A stretch of DNA of 64,000 nucleotides from Roseiarcus sp963829505 (lineage in GTDB: Bacteria; Pseudomonadota; Alphaproteobacteria; Rhizobiales; Beijerinckiaceae), in NCBI GenBank assembly GCA_963829505.1, contig CAWHIL010000003.1, forward strand, positions 62,001 to 126,000, in the 5' to 3' direction. The position numbers and the translations under genes were made by a program. A model generated the notes under the pieces. That model made no database searches. It was not told the DNA's origin and saw nothing but the letters and a program-made list of their open reading frames with translations. Shown piece after piece: positions 29,681 to 39,346 of this stretch (position 1 is the stretch's first letter; each line of letters starts with the position of its first letter).

Positions 29681-30548
29681 ATGCGGTCAGGTTTGATGGC
29701 TTTCACGCCGAGGCTCGGCGCAGGCTTTGTTGTTGCGTTCATGCTGACCGCGGGCGCGAGCCGCGCCCGCGACGGCGCAGGAGCGCTTGGAGCAGGATTT
29801 CGGGATCATCAAGGCGTGCGCCGGCGATGTCTGGAGTCTCTGCTCGGACGTGCTGCCCGACGTCGGACGCATGAAAGAGTGCATGCAGAACAAGATTGGC
29901 CAGCTTCCCCAGCCCTGCCTCGACAAGCTTCTCGACGCGATGGCCGGCTCGTCGTTCAAGATCTGCAAGGACCAGACCTACGCGCTCTGCGCCGCCGCGC
30001 GCTGCAACGTATACGACGGCGTCGCCTATTGCCAGTGCGAGGAGAAGCACGGCGACAGCATCAGCCTGCCGTTTCCGATGGGCAAGGGCGTGGACGTCTG
30101 CGCGGTCAATGCCGCGGGCGCCGACAACAAATACATGGTGAGCACCTACAGCCTGCCCGAGCAGATCGCCTCGCCGCAGGGCGGCGGCGGGGTCTACACC
30201 TGCACGGGCGGGAGTTCCGGCGGCGCCTACGCCCAATGCGACGGGGGCCTGTGCTTCCGCAGCACCGAGGAGACGACGTTCCCGGGCTTCGACAAGCCCG
30301 TGCCGAAGGGACAGATCATCTGTTCCTGCCCGATCACGACCGCCAGCTCGAGCGGCGGGCAGGGCTATCAGATCCTCGGGCCGTACCCGTGCGACAAGTC
30401 CTTCTTCAAGTATTGCCGGAGCGACGTCGCGAACAGCAAGACCGGTTCGACGATCTATGTCGGCGCCCCGATCGGCACCGCCGCCGGCCTGACCGCGCTC
30501 CTCACCCACAAGGCGGCGCCGCCTTTCAACGATTGCGGGTCTGAATAG
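29681..30548 (+). CDS. Secreted cysteine-rich protein, one frameshift
   Basis: About 288 residues. The N-terminus is a signal peptide: a charged start, then LGAGFVVAFMLTAGASRA, with an indel near 29770 just after it. The mature part holds 18 cysteines. Its first 50 residues, KACAGDVWSLCSDVLPDVGR then MKECMQNKIGQLPQPCLDKL, follow the cysteine-rich repeat pattern first seen in Golgi apparatus protein 1 (CxxDVxxLCxxVxPGxGRxxxCL). The rest is glycine- and cysteine-rich with no known domain. Probably periplasmic or extracellular and disulfide-bonded; function unknown. It follows the small membrane protein gene on the same strand. Confidence 0.78.
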
Positions 30549-31344
30549 CGGCCGCCTCATCAGAAAGGCTCCACTCGGCGCGACACCTTGCGGCGCCGCG
30601 CCGGACAGCTGAATTGGGCTGAGATTGTAGCTTCGCTGTAGGTCCGCTTCCTCGCCCAATTGAGAATTTCGGGGTCCCGACCTGCAACGTCCGCAAGACG
30701 TCGACTCCGCCCATTGAATAGCTCGGAACGAAGTTCCCGCTTCGAACGGGCGGACAGCACGCAATTCGAGCGCACCGCGAGCGCGACCGAATCATCACAT
30801 CGCAGTCAGCCGGGCACCACAGCAGTCGCGCCAAGACCAGACTTTTCGACAAAGAATTGCCCGAGTAGCGCGATCGTCTGGCCGGAGGTCACTGGTCAAA
30901 TGACGGCATAGCTGGGCGTCGAGCCGTGCACGGCGCACTCGAATGACGCGCCGTAGCGGCCGTCGTCGGCTACCGACCCGACCGAATCCCCACCGACTAG
31001 CTAAGCGCTGCTGAGAGGGGCCGGGGCTTCAAAGAAGCTAGACCAAGGTGATGACCTTGCCGTTCTTGGCGATCAAGAGATCGCCGAAGCACGGAAACAT
31101 GCGCAGCAGCATGGCTTTATGGCGAACGCGCGTTTCGGGTGGCCCTTGCTACCGAATTTCCGGGTAACGCGGCCGCAAATGTGAATGGACCGCGACCCAA
31201 GATCCCGATCCTGCCGTCTCCCTGTCTTTCTTCGCTAGAGCGCTACGCCGCGTCTTCGCTTGTTGCCGCGTCGCGCGTCCGCCTCTCTTTAATTATCCCG
31301 CTGAGCGCGTCCCTCTGTGAGACGAGATTGCGGGGTTCAAGAAC
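30549..31344. other. Intergenic region before the trb cluster, no firm gene
   Basis: Nearly 800 bp without a supported gene. It contains copy B of the 70-bp repeat. On the minus strand around 31040-31110 a short frame reads MLLRMFPCFGDLLIAKNGKV and then stops, which looks protein-like but is too short to call. In related conjugative elements traG (coupling protein) and a ribbon-helix-helix gene often stand immediately before trbB; I see no trace of either here. Confidence 0.55.
30638..30707. repeat. Dispersed 70-bp repeat, copy B
   Basis: Same orientation as copy A at 27871-27940; ends identical, middle diverged. A minus-strand frame encodes LNWARKRTYSEATISAQ against FNWARKRTYREGALSAA in copy A, so the similarity extends a little beyond the 70 bp. 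Confidence 0.7.
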
Positions 31345-32309
31345 GTGACGACCATCCCCTTCCGATCGGAGGCGTTCGCCCGCGGCGCGCGCATGCTGCG
31401 CACCGCGCTCGGTCCGTCGATCGCCGGTCATCTTGAGGACCCGAGCGTCGTCGAGGTGATGCTCAATCCCGACGGCAGGCTCTGGATCGACCGCCTGTCG
31501 GGTGGGTTGGAGGACACCGGCTGCAAAATCGTGCCGGCCGATGCGGAACGCATCGTCCGCCTTGTCGCCCATCACGTTGGCGTCGAAGTTCATGCGGCAT
31601 CGCCCCGCGTGTCTGCCGAACTCCCCGAAACCGGCGAGCGGTTCGAGGGCCTCATTCCGCCGGTCGCTTTGGCACCGTGCTTCGCCATCCGCCGCGCTGC
31701 CGTCGCCGTCTTCACACTCGACGATTACGTCGCCGCGGGGATCATGGACAGCGAGCACGCGGCCCTGCTCAAGACCGCCGTCCGTGACCGCAAGAACATC
31801 CTTGTCGCCGGGGCACCTCGACCGGCAAGACCACGCTCGTCAATGCGTTGCTCGCCGAGGTCGCCAAGACCGGTGATCGGGTCGTGCTGATCGAGGATAC
31901 GCGGGAGTTGCAGTGCGCCTCGCCGAACCTGGTCGCGCTTCGCACCAAGGACGGCGCGGCCTCGCTCTCCGATCTCGTCCGCTCCGCGCTGCGGTTGCGG
32001 CCAGACCGTATCCCGATCGGCGAGGTTCGCGGCGCGGAGGCGCTCGATCTTCTGAAGGCCTGGGGCACCGGACATCCTGGCGGAATAGGCACGCTCCACG
32101 CCGGCTCGGCGATCGGTTCGCTGCGACGCCTCGAGCAGCTCATTCAGGAGGCGGTCGTCACCATCCCGCGCGCGCTCATCGCCGAGACGATCGATCTCAT
32201 CGCCGTCCTCGCCGGACGGGGCTCCGCCCGCCGACTCGCCGAGCTCGCCGAAGTGAAGGGCCTGAGCCCCACCGGCGAATACGTCCTCACGCCCGCAGGA
32301 GCGCCCTGA
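31345..32309 (+). CDS. trbB: Conjugal transfer ATPase TrbB (VirB11-like), one frameshift
   Basis: Hexameric traffic ATPase of a P-type/Ti-type type IV secretion system, about 321 residues, from a GTG at 31345. The N-terminal domain has VEVMLNPDGRLWIDRL. The Walker A motif GGTSTGKTTLVNALLAEV is broken by loss of one G near 31815. Then come VLIEDTRELQC, the Walker B/secretion motif GEVRGAEALDLLKAWGTGHP, and TLHAGSAIGSLRRLEQLI. First gene of the trb cluster; its stop overlaps trbC by one base. Confidence 0.92.
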
Positions 32310-32635
32310 TGCCCATAGTCCAAAGCCTTCGCCACCGCCTGGTCTTGATAGCGAACTCTGCGGCTGTCGCGGTCTTGACCGGCCCCGCCTACGCGGCTGG
32401 CTCGAACATGCCGTGGGAGCAGCCGCTCAACCAGATCCTGCAATCAATCGAGGGGCCGGTCGCCAAGGTCCTGTCAGTGATCGTGATCATCATCACCGGA
32501 TTGACCCTCGCGTTCGGCGAAACCTCCGGCGGCTTCCGCCGGCTGATCCAGATCGTCTTCGGTCTGTCGATCGCCTTTGCGGCGAGCTCTTTCTTCCTGT
32601 CGTTCTTTCAGTTCGGCGGCGGGGCGCTCGTCTGA
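32309..32635 (+). CDS. trbC: Conjugal pilin TrbC (VirB2-like)
   Basis: Intact 108-residue prepilin. A signal sequence ending in TGPAYAAG is followed by two hydrophobic helices, VLSVIVIIITGLTLAFGE and LIQIVFGLSIAFAASSFFLS, as in VirB2/TrbC major pilins. Starts at 32309 within the trbB stop; ends overlapping trbD by one base. Confidence 0.92.
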   Translation: MPIVQSLRHRLVLIANSAAVAVLTGPAYAAGSNMPWEQPLNQILQSIEGPVAKVLSVIVIIITGLTLAFGETSGGFRRLIQIVFGLSIAFAASSFFLSFFQFGGGALV

Positions 32636-32905
32636 TGCACGAGGCCGATTCCGTCCCTGGCTATACCGCGCCCGTCCACCGGGCGCTGACCGAGCCGATC
32701 CTGCTGGGGGGCGCGCCCGCGCGCCGTCGCCATCATGAACGGCACACTCGCCGCGGCGATCGGGCTCGGCCTCCGACTCTGGCTCGCCGGAGCTGCGATC
32801 TGGCTCATCGGCCACATCGCGGCCGTCTGGGCGGCCAAGCGCGACCCGGCCTTCGTCGAAGTCGTGCGCCGGCACCTGCGCTATCCGCAGCATCTGGTCG
32901 CGTGA
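32635..32905 (+). CDS. trbD: Conjugal transfer protein TrbD (VirB3-like), one frameshift
   Basis: About 90 residues. PGYTAPVHRALTEPILLGG is the standard VirB3/TrbD opening; an indel near 32712 in a GC run shifts the frame, after which VAIMNGTLAAAIGLGLRLWL and IWLIGHIAAVWAAKRDPAFV form the paired inner-membrane helices and the conserved end. It precedes trbE by three bases. Confidence 0.88.
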
Positions 32906-32908
32906 GGC

Positions 32909-35353
32909 ATGGGCAGCATGATGAGCCTCGCCGAATACCGCCGGAAGGCCCAGACGCTCTCCGACTTCCTGCCGTGGGCAGCGCTCGTCGCCACGGGCGT
33001 CGTCCTCAACAAGGACGGCTCGTTCCAGCGAACGGCGCGCTTTCGCGGCCCCGATCTCGACTCGGCGACCCTGTCCGAACTTGTCGCCATCACAGGCCGA
33101 TTGAACAACGCCCTGCGTCGCCTGGGTTCTGGTTGGGCGATCTTCGTCGAGGCCCAGCGCCAACCCGACAATCGTTACCCCGAGAGCGCTTTCCCTGACG
33201 CGGTCTCGAGACTGGTCGACGCCGAGCGCCGGGCGCAGTTCGAAGAAGAGGATGCGCATTTCGAGAGCCGGTATTTCCTGACGTTGCTCTGGCTGCCGCC
33301 GGCCGAGGACGCGGCGCGCGCCGAAGCCTGGCTCTATGAGAACAGATCCCGCGACGGCGCCGACTGGCGCGGCGCGCTCGCCAGCTTCGTCGACCGCTGC
33401 GACCGCGTGCTGGCGCTGATCGAGGGCTTCATGCCCGAGGCCGAATGGCTCGACGACGCCGAGACCCTGACGTACCTCCATTCCTGCGTCTCGACCCGCC
33501 GCCAGCGTGTGCGGGTCCCCGAGACGCCGATGCATCTCGACGCTTTCCTCGTCGACGAGGACCTGACCGGCGGCCTCGAGCCGCGGCTCGGCCGGGCACA
33601 CCTGCGCACCCTCACCGTCATGGGATTTCCGTCGCAGACGTGGCCGGGCCTGCTAGACGACCTCAACCGGCTCGCCTTCCCCTATCGCTGGACGACCCGC
33701 GCCATCTGCCTCGACAAGACCGACGCCGTGAAGGTGCTCGGCCGCATTCGCCGGCAGTGGTTCGCCAAGCGCAAGTCGATCATGGCGATCCTGAAGGAGG
33801 TGATGACCAACGAAGCGTCGGTCCTCATGGACTCCGACGCCGCCAACAAGGCCCTCGACGCCGACGCCGCGCTGCAGGAGCTCGGCTCGGATCTCATCGG
33901 CGAGACTTATGTCACCGCGACCGTCACGGTCTGGGACGAAGACGCGGCGAAAGCCGACGATCGCCTGCGTCTCGTTGAAAAGGCGATCCAGAGCCGCGAT
34001 TTCACCTGCATGCGGGAAACGGTCAACGCTATCGAGGCCTGGCTCGGCGGATTGCCGGGCCATGTCTACGCCAACGTCCGCCAGCCGCCGATCTCGACCC
34101 TCAACCTCGCCCACATGATTCCCTTCTCAGCCGTCTGGGCCGGGCCGGAAGGGGATGAGCATCTTGCCGCGCCTTCGCTTTTCTTCGCCAGGACGGAAGG
34201 CTCGACACCCTTCCGGTTCTCGCTTCACGTCGGCGACGTCGGCCATGCGCTCATCGTCGGCCCGACGGGCGCGGGCAAGAGCGTCCTCTTGGCGCTGATG
34301 GCGCTGCAGTTCCGGCGCTATAGCCATTCCCAGGTCTTCGCCTTCGACTTCGGCGGCTCGATCCGGGCGGCGGCGCTCGCCATGGGCGGCGACTGGCACG
34401 ACCTCGGCGGGGCGCTATCCGAGGACTTGTCCGAGCCTGTCGCTCTGCAGCCGCTCGCCCGTATCGACGAGGCGGGCGAACGCGCCTGGGCGGCCGAATG
34501 GGTCGCGGCGCTTCTTGGCCATGAGGCCGTCGCGATCACGCCAGAGCTCAAGGAGCGCCTCTGGTCGGCGCTGACGTCGCTGAGCTCCGCTCCTGTCGCT
34601 GAGCGGACGCTGACCGGCCTCTCGGTCCTGCTGCAGTCGAATGCGCTGAAGCAGTCGCTTCAGCCCTATACGATCGCCGGCCCCTGGGGCCGCTTGCTCG
34701 ACGCAGAGGCCGAGCGGCTCGGCGAGGCGGAGGTTCAGGCCTTCGAGACCGAGGGCCTGATTGGGGCCGGCGCGGCGTCGGCCGTCCTCTCCTACCTCTT
34801 TCACCGGATCGAGGATCGGTTCGACGGCCGGCCGACCCTTCTCATCATCGACGAGGGCTGGCTCGCCCTCGACGACCGAGGCTTCGCCGGTCAGATCCGG
34901 GAGTGGCTAAAGACACTGCGCAAGAAGAACGCTTCGGTCGTGTTCGCGACGCAGTCTCTCGCCGACATCGACGGCTCGTCGATCGCACCGGCAATCATTG
35001 AGAGCTGCCCGACCCGCATCTTCCTGCCGAACGAGCGCGCGCTCGAGCCGCAGATCGCCACGATCTATCGCCGCTTCGGTCTGAACGACCGTCAGATCGA
35101 GATCCTGAGCCGGGCGACGCCGAAGCGCGACTATTACTGCCAGTCCCGGCGCGGCAACCGCCTCTTCGATTTGGGCTTGAGCGAGGTGGCGCTCGCCTTC
35201 GCCGCCGCCTCCTCCAAGACCGACCAGGCCGCGATCGCTGAGACCCTCTTGTCTCACGGCAGAGACCGATTCGCCGCCGCCTGGCTGCGCCGCAAGGGCC
35301 TGGATTGGGCGGCCGACATGCTTACGAATTTTGACCAGGAGACTTCCCTATGA
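32909..35353 (+). CDS. trbE: Conjugal transfer ATPase TrbE (VirB4-like)
   Basis: Intact 814-residue ATPase that energises pilus assembly and DNA transfer at the inner membrane. MSLAEYRRKAQTLSDFLPWA is the typical N-terminus. Walker A is at about residue 450 (IVGPTGAGKSVLLALMALQF) and Walker B near 645 (LLIIDEGWLALDDRGFAGQI), followed by VVFATQSLADID. Its stop overlaps the trbJ start (ATGA). Notable as the longest unbroken gene left of guaA. Confidence 0.96.
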   Translation: MGSMMSLAEYRRKAQTLSDFLPWAALVATGVVLNKDGSFQRTARFRGPDLDSATLSELVAITGRLNNALRRLGSGWAIFVEAQRQPDNRYPESAFPDAVSRLVDAERRAQFEEEDAHFESRYFLTLLWLPPAEDAARAEAWLYENRSRDGADWRGALASFVDRCDRVLALIEGFMPEAEWLDDAETLTYLHSCVSTRRQRVRVPETPMHLDAFLVDEDLTGGLEPRLGRAHLRTLTVMGFPSQTWPGLLDDLNRLAFPYRWTTRAICLDKTDAVKVLGRIRRQWFAKRKSIMAILKEVMTNEASVLMDSDAANKALDADAALQELGSDLIGETYVTATVTVWDEDAAKADDRLRLVEKAIQSRDFTCMRETVNAIEAWLGGLPGHVYANVRQPPISTLNLAHMIPFSAVWAGPEGDEHLAAPSLFFARTEGSTPFRFSLHVGDVGHALIVGPTGAGKSVLLALMALQFRRYSHSQVFAFDFGGSIRAAALAMGGDWHDLGGALSEDLSEPVALQPLARIDEAGERAWAAEWVAALLGHEAVAITPELKERLWSALTSLSSAPVAERTLTGLSVLLQSNALKQSLQPYTIAGPWGRLLDAEAERLGEAEVQAFETEGLIGAGAASAVLSYLFHRIEDRFDGRPTLLIIDEGWLALDDRGFAGQIREWLKTLRKKNASVVFATQSLADIDGSSIAPAIIESCPTRIFLPNERALEPQIATIYRRFGLNDRQIEILSRATPKRDYYCQSRRGNRLFDLGLSEVALAFAAASSKTDQAAIAETLLSHGRDRFAAAWLRRKGLDWAADMLTNFDQETSL

Positions 35354-36093
35354 CCTGTCGCTGTCTGCGCGCGGCCCTTGTCGCCGCCGTCGTCATCATC
35401 CCGATCGGCGCGACGATCACCTCGGCGCGCGCGCAGTGGATCGTCTTCGATCCGACGAACTACTCGCAGAATGTTCTCACCGCGGCGCGCGCGCTCGAGG
35501 AGGTCAACAACCAGATCCAGAGCCTCGCGAACGAGGCGAAGATGCTCGCAAACGAAGCGAAGAACCTCGCGAGCCTTCCCTATTCGTCGCTGACCCAGCT
35601 TCAGCAGTCGATCAGTCAGACCGAGCAGCTGCTGTCCCAGGCCCAGCGCATCGCCTACAGCGTCGGCGCGATCGACCAAGCCTTCAGACAAGCCTATCCG
35701 CAGAGCTATTCCGGCTCGACGTCCTCGCAGCAGCTTCTGGCCGGAGCCCAGACCCGCTGGCAGAACTCGCTCGCAGGGTTCCAGGACGCCATGCGCGTCC
35801 AGGCGGGCGTCGTCCAGAACCTCGACGCCACCCGTTCGCAGATCAATGCGCTGATCTCCTCGAGCCAGTCCGCATCCGGAGCGCTGCAAGCCGCCCAGTC
35901 TGGAAACCAGCTCATCGGGCTTCAGACGACCCAGCTCGCGGATTTGACCGCCGTCATGTCGGCGATCGCGCGGGCCCAAAGCCTCGAAGGCGCGCGCAAC
36001 GTGGCGAACCAGGCGCAGGCTGAGCAGCAGCTCGCGAACTTCCTGAACTACGGGTCAGGCTATCAGCCAGGCTCCGCGCAGATGTTCCACTGA
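35350..36093 (+). CDS. trbJ: Conjugal transfer protein TrbJ (VirB5-like)
   Basis: Intact 247-residue periplasmic protein with a signal peptide cut after SARA (residues 1-28). The mature part is a long helical, glutamine- and alanine-rich coiled coil: ALEEVNNQIQSLANEAKMLA, SLTQLQQSISQTEQLLSQAQ. TrbJ/VirB5 is a minor pilus component. Overlaps trbE by four bases and trbK by one. Confidence 0.94.
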   Translation: MTCRCLRAALVAAVVIIPIGATITSARAQWIVFDPTNYSQNVLTAARALEEVNNQIQSLANEAKMLANEAKNLASLPYSSLTQLQQSISQTEQLLSQAQRIAYSVGAIDQAFRQAYPQSYSGSTSSQQLLAGAQTRWQNSLAGFQDAMRVQAGVVQNLDATRSQINALISSSQSASGALQAAQSGNQLIGLQTTQLADLTAVMSAIARAQSLEGARNVANQAQAEQQLANFLNYGSGYQPGSAQMFH

Positions 36094-36422
36094 TGCGAGG
36101 TGGGACGCTCGACCTCGGCGCGTTCGTCCGAGCGCTTGGCCTCATCGCGGTCGCCCTGATCCTGGTCCTGGCGGTCATCCACGTCCGCCGACAAGAGGAA
36201 CCAGTGTGGCCGCCGGTGCCCGTGTCCGCAGCCGCCAACGATGCTCTCACTCGGGAACTGGCGCGCTGCCAAGCCATCGGGATCGCCGCGATTGACGACG
36301 CTGGATGCAAGGCCGCCTGGGCGGAAAACCGCCGCCGGTTCTTCATCCTTCCCTCCGCTGACGCTGCGCCAATCCTGCATGCGACTGAAGCGAACCCCGC
36401 CGCCGCGTCCGGGGGACGATAG
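36093..36422 (+). CDS. trbK-alt: Putative entry-exclusion protein, alternative TrbK
   Basis: Intact 109-residue protein with one N-terminal transmembrane helix (ALGLIAVALILVLAVIHV) and a short periplasmic domain holding two cysteines (ARCQAIG...DDAGCKAAW). Position between trbJ and trbL and this cysteine pair are those of the TrbK-alt type common in rhizobial conjugative islands. Entry exclusion is the family assignment, not shown here. Confidence 0.8.
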   Translation: MRGGTLDLGAFVRALGLIAVALILVLAVIHVRRQEEPVWPPVPVSAAANDALTRELARCQAIGIAAIDDAGCKAAWAENRRRFFILPSADAAPILHATEANPAAASGGR

Positions 36423-36427
36423 CGATA

Positions 36428-37667
36428 ATGGGCGGCACGGGGGTCATCGACAATTTCCTGGGCGTCTTCACCCAGTACATCGATTCCGGCTTCGGTCTCG
36501 TCCAGGGCGACGTGCGCTGGCTGGCCAGCACCCTGATCGCGATCGACATCGCGCTCGCCGGTCTCTTCTGGGCGATGGCGCCGGACGAGGACGTGCTCGC
36601 GCGCCTCATCCGGAAGACCCTCTATATCGGCGTCTTCGCCTTCATCCTCGGCAACTACAACAATCTCGCGAAGATCATCTACAATTCTTTCGCCGGCCTC
36701 GGCGTCGAGGCGGGCGGCGGAACGATCAGCGCAGCGCAGCTCCTTCAGCCCGGGAGGATTGCTCAGGTCGGCGTCACGGCCGGCCAGCCCATCCTGACCG
36801 CCATCTCCGGCCTCATGGGCTTTGCGAGCTTCTTCGACAATTTCATCCAGATCGTCATCCTCATGCTGGCCTGGGCGATCGTCATCGCGAGCTTCTTCGT
36901 GATGGCGATCCAGCTCTTCGTGAGCCTGATCGAGTTCAAGCTGACGACGCTCGCGGGCTTCGTCCTCGTGCCCTTCGGGCTCTTCGGCCGCACCGCGTTC
37001 CTCGCCGAGAAGGTGCTCGGCAATGTCGTCTCCTCGGGCGTGAAGATCCTCGTGCTCGCGGTCATCATCGGCATCGGCTCGACGATCTTCGGCCAGTTCA
37101 CGAGCGGCATGGCGACCTCGCCGACCATCAACGACGCGCTGACCCTCATCCTCGCCGCTCTCTCGATGCTCGGGCTGACCATCTTCGGCCCCGGCATTGC
37201 GAACGGCCTCATCGCCGGCGGTCCTCAACTCGGCGCTGGCGCTGCCGTCGGCACAGGTCTGGCCGCCGCTGGTCTTGGCTATGCCGCGACAAGCCTTGCA
37301 GCGGGCGCGCGCCGGGGCGGCCTTCGGGGCGGCGCGCGCCGGCGCAAGTCTGTGCCGGCGGCGCCACGACCGCCGCTCGCGGCGCGGGTCTTGCCGCCGC
37401 GGGCGAAACCGCGTCGGCAGCCGTCAGCCCGCTCCGGTCCGCGTCAGGCGCCGGCGCGAGCTCTGCAGCGCGAGGGACGGCCGGAACGGGAGAGCGATCA
37501 GCACGTCTGCTTCTCCGAGTTCCGCCGCATCCGCTCCACCCGCCTGGGTCCAGCGCATGAAGCGCAGCCAGGCCGTGAGCCGCGGCGTCGCCGCCGCCGA
37601 GCACGCCATCCGCTCCGGCGATCATCCGAGCGCCGGCGGCGGCGTCGATCTCTCCGAGGGGGATTAG
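36428..37667 (+). CDS. trbL: Conjugal transfer protein TrbL (VirB6-like), one frameshift
   Basis: Polytopic inner-membrane channel component of about 413 residues. VIDNFLGVFTQYIDSGFGLV is the family start; about six helices follow, including ALAGLFWAMAPDED, IVILMLAWAIVIASFFVMAI and LTLILAALSMLGLTIFGPG. An indel near 37310 in a GC-rich Ala/Gly tail switches to a frame ending WVQRMKRSQAVSRGVAAAEH and SGDHPSAGGGVDLSEGD at 37667. The tail is the normal low-complexity end of TrbL. Confidence 0.9.
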
Positions 37668-37671
37668 CGAC

Positions 37672-38352
37672 ATGTTCAAGCGGTCGACCGTGCGCTATGG
37701 GCGAACGCCCGAACCGGAAACACCCTATCAGCGCGCGGGCCAAGCCTGGGACGAGCGCATCGGCTCGGCCCGCGTCCAGGCGAAGAACTGGCGCCTCGCC
37801 TTCTTCGGCATGCTGACGCTGAGCGGCGGACTGGCCGCCGGCCTCGTCTGGCAATCCGCCGCGGCACGGTGACGCCCTGGGTGGTTGAGATCGACAAGCT
37901 CGGTCAGGCGCAGGCCGTAGCGCCGGCGGTCGCCGACTATCGGCCGACCGACCCTCAGATCGCCTGGCACCTCGCTCGCTTCATCGAGGAGGTGCGCAGC
38001 ATTCCGGCCGACCCAGTCGTGCTGCGGCAGAACTGGCTCGAAGCCTACAACTACGTGACCGACAAGGGGGCGCTGGCGCTCAGCGACTATGCGCGCACGA
38101 GCGACCCCTTCTCCAAGGTCGACAAGGCCCAGGTCTCGGTCGACGTCGTCGAGCGTCATCCGCGCTTCCCCCGACAGCTTCCGCGTCGCCTGGACCGAGC
38201 GCCGCTACGTCGACAACACGCTCGCCGCGACCGAGCGCTGGAGCGCCATCCTCACCGTCGTCATCGAGCCGCCGACCGACGCCGATCGGCTGAAGAAGAA
38301 CCCGCTCGGCGTCTACGTCCACGCCCTCAACTGGTCGAAGGAGCTCGGCTGA
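37672..38352 (+). CDS. trbF: Conjugal transfer protein TrbF (VirB8-like), two frameshifts
   Basis: About 226 residues. Cytoplasmic start FKRSTVRYGRTPEPETPYQR and AWDERIGSARVQAKNW, one helix (LAFFGMLTLSGGLAAGLVW), then the periplasmic VirB8 fold: VTPWVVEIDKLGQAQAV, DPQIAWHLARFIEEVRSIPA, RRYVDNTLAATERWSAILTV and NPLGVYVHALNWSKELG. Indels near 37868 and 38168. It bridges the inner- and outer-membrane parts of the transfer channel. Stop overlaps trbG. Confidence 0.9.
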
Positions 38353-39346
38353 TGCGCATCCTGCCTCTCAGCACGCTTGCGCTCGCATGCGTATCCGCTC
38401 GCCGCCTGCGCGCCAGCCTGGAAGCCGCCGGAGATCGCCTACGACGACACGCCCCGCCGCGCCGTGCTTGAGCGCCGATCCGCCGAAACCCGTGAAGATC
38501 GTCGAGATCCCCAAGGTTCTGCCGTTGCCCGGCCAGCTGAAGCCGCTGGCCGGACGGCAAGAGCGCCCCGCCGGAGCCCGCCGATCCTCGCGCGCGGGTC
38601 GATCAGGCGAACGGCGCGGCGCGCGTGCAGCCGACCCGCGCCGGCTATCTCAACGCCATCCAGGTCTATCCCTTCTCGGACGGCGCGCTCTACCAGGTCT
38701 ATGCGGCGCCCGGAGAGATCACAGACATCGCCCTCGAGCATGGCGAACAGCTCGTCGGCTCAGGTCCGGTCGCCGCGGGCGACACCGTGCGCTGGATCGT
38801 CGGCGACACCGAGAGCGGCGCAGGTGCTGACAAGCGCATCCATATCCTGATCAAGCCGACCCGGCCCGACCTCGTCAGCAATCTCGTCATCAACACCGAT
38901 CGCCGCACCTACCATCTCGAGCTCAGGTCCGACGAGAAGACCTACATGGCGTCGGTGTCCTGGGCCTATCCCCAGGATCAGCTGATCGCGCTCCGCCAGC
39001 AGAATGCGGCCGCGGAGGCGGCAGCCCCGGTCGCGACCGGCGTCGACATCAACGCGCTCAACTTCCGCTACCGGATCGAGGGCGACGACGCCGGCCTGGC
39101 GGCCGCTGCGCGCCTTCGACGACGGGCGGCAGGTGTTCATCGAGTTCCCGACGCGGAATCCGCCGTGGCGAGATGCCGCCGCTCTGGGTGATCGGCGCGG
39201 AAGGCGGCGCCGAGCTCGTCAACTACCGCGTTCGCGACAACCACATGATCGTCGACCGGCTCTTCGCCGCGGCCGAGCTCCGGCTAGGCGGCGATCATCA
39301 GAAGAACGTTCGGATCGTGCGGACCGACGGGAGGCCGCAGCAGTGA
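38352..39346 (+). CDS. trbG: Conjugal transfer protein TrbG (VirB9-like), lipoprotein, about five frameshifts
   Basis: About 330 residues, outer-membrane core component. A lipobox LAAC follows the signal region (first indel near 38395). The domain reads GYLNAIQVYPFSDGALYQVY, IALEHGEQLVGSGPVAAGDT, HILIKPTRPDLVSNLVINTD and RRTYHLELRS, then ALNFRYRIEGDDA, FDDGRQVFIEFP and VRDNHMIVDRLFAAAELRLG. Further shifts near 38467, 38555, 39105 and 39172. TGA at 39344-39346 overlaps the GTG of trbI. Confidence 0.88.

Noticed and set aside
31040..31110. Short minus-strand peptide before trbB
   Set aside because: About 24 residues, no ribosome site, no known relative; kept only as a remark in the intergenic entry.
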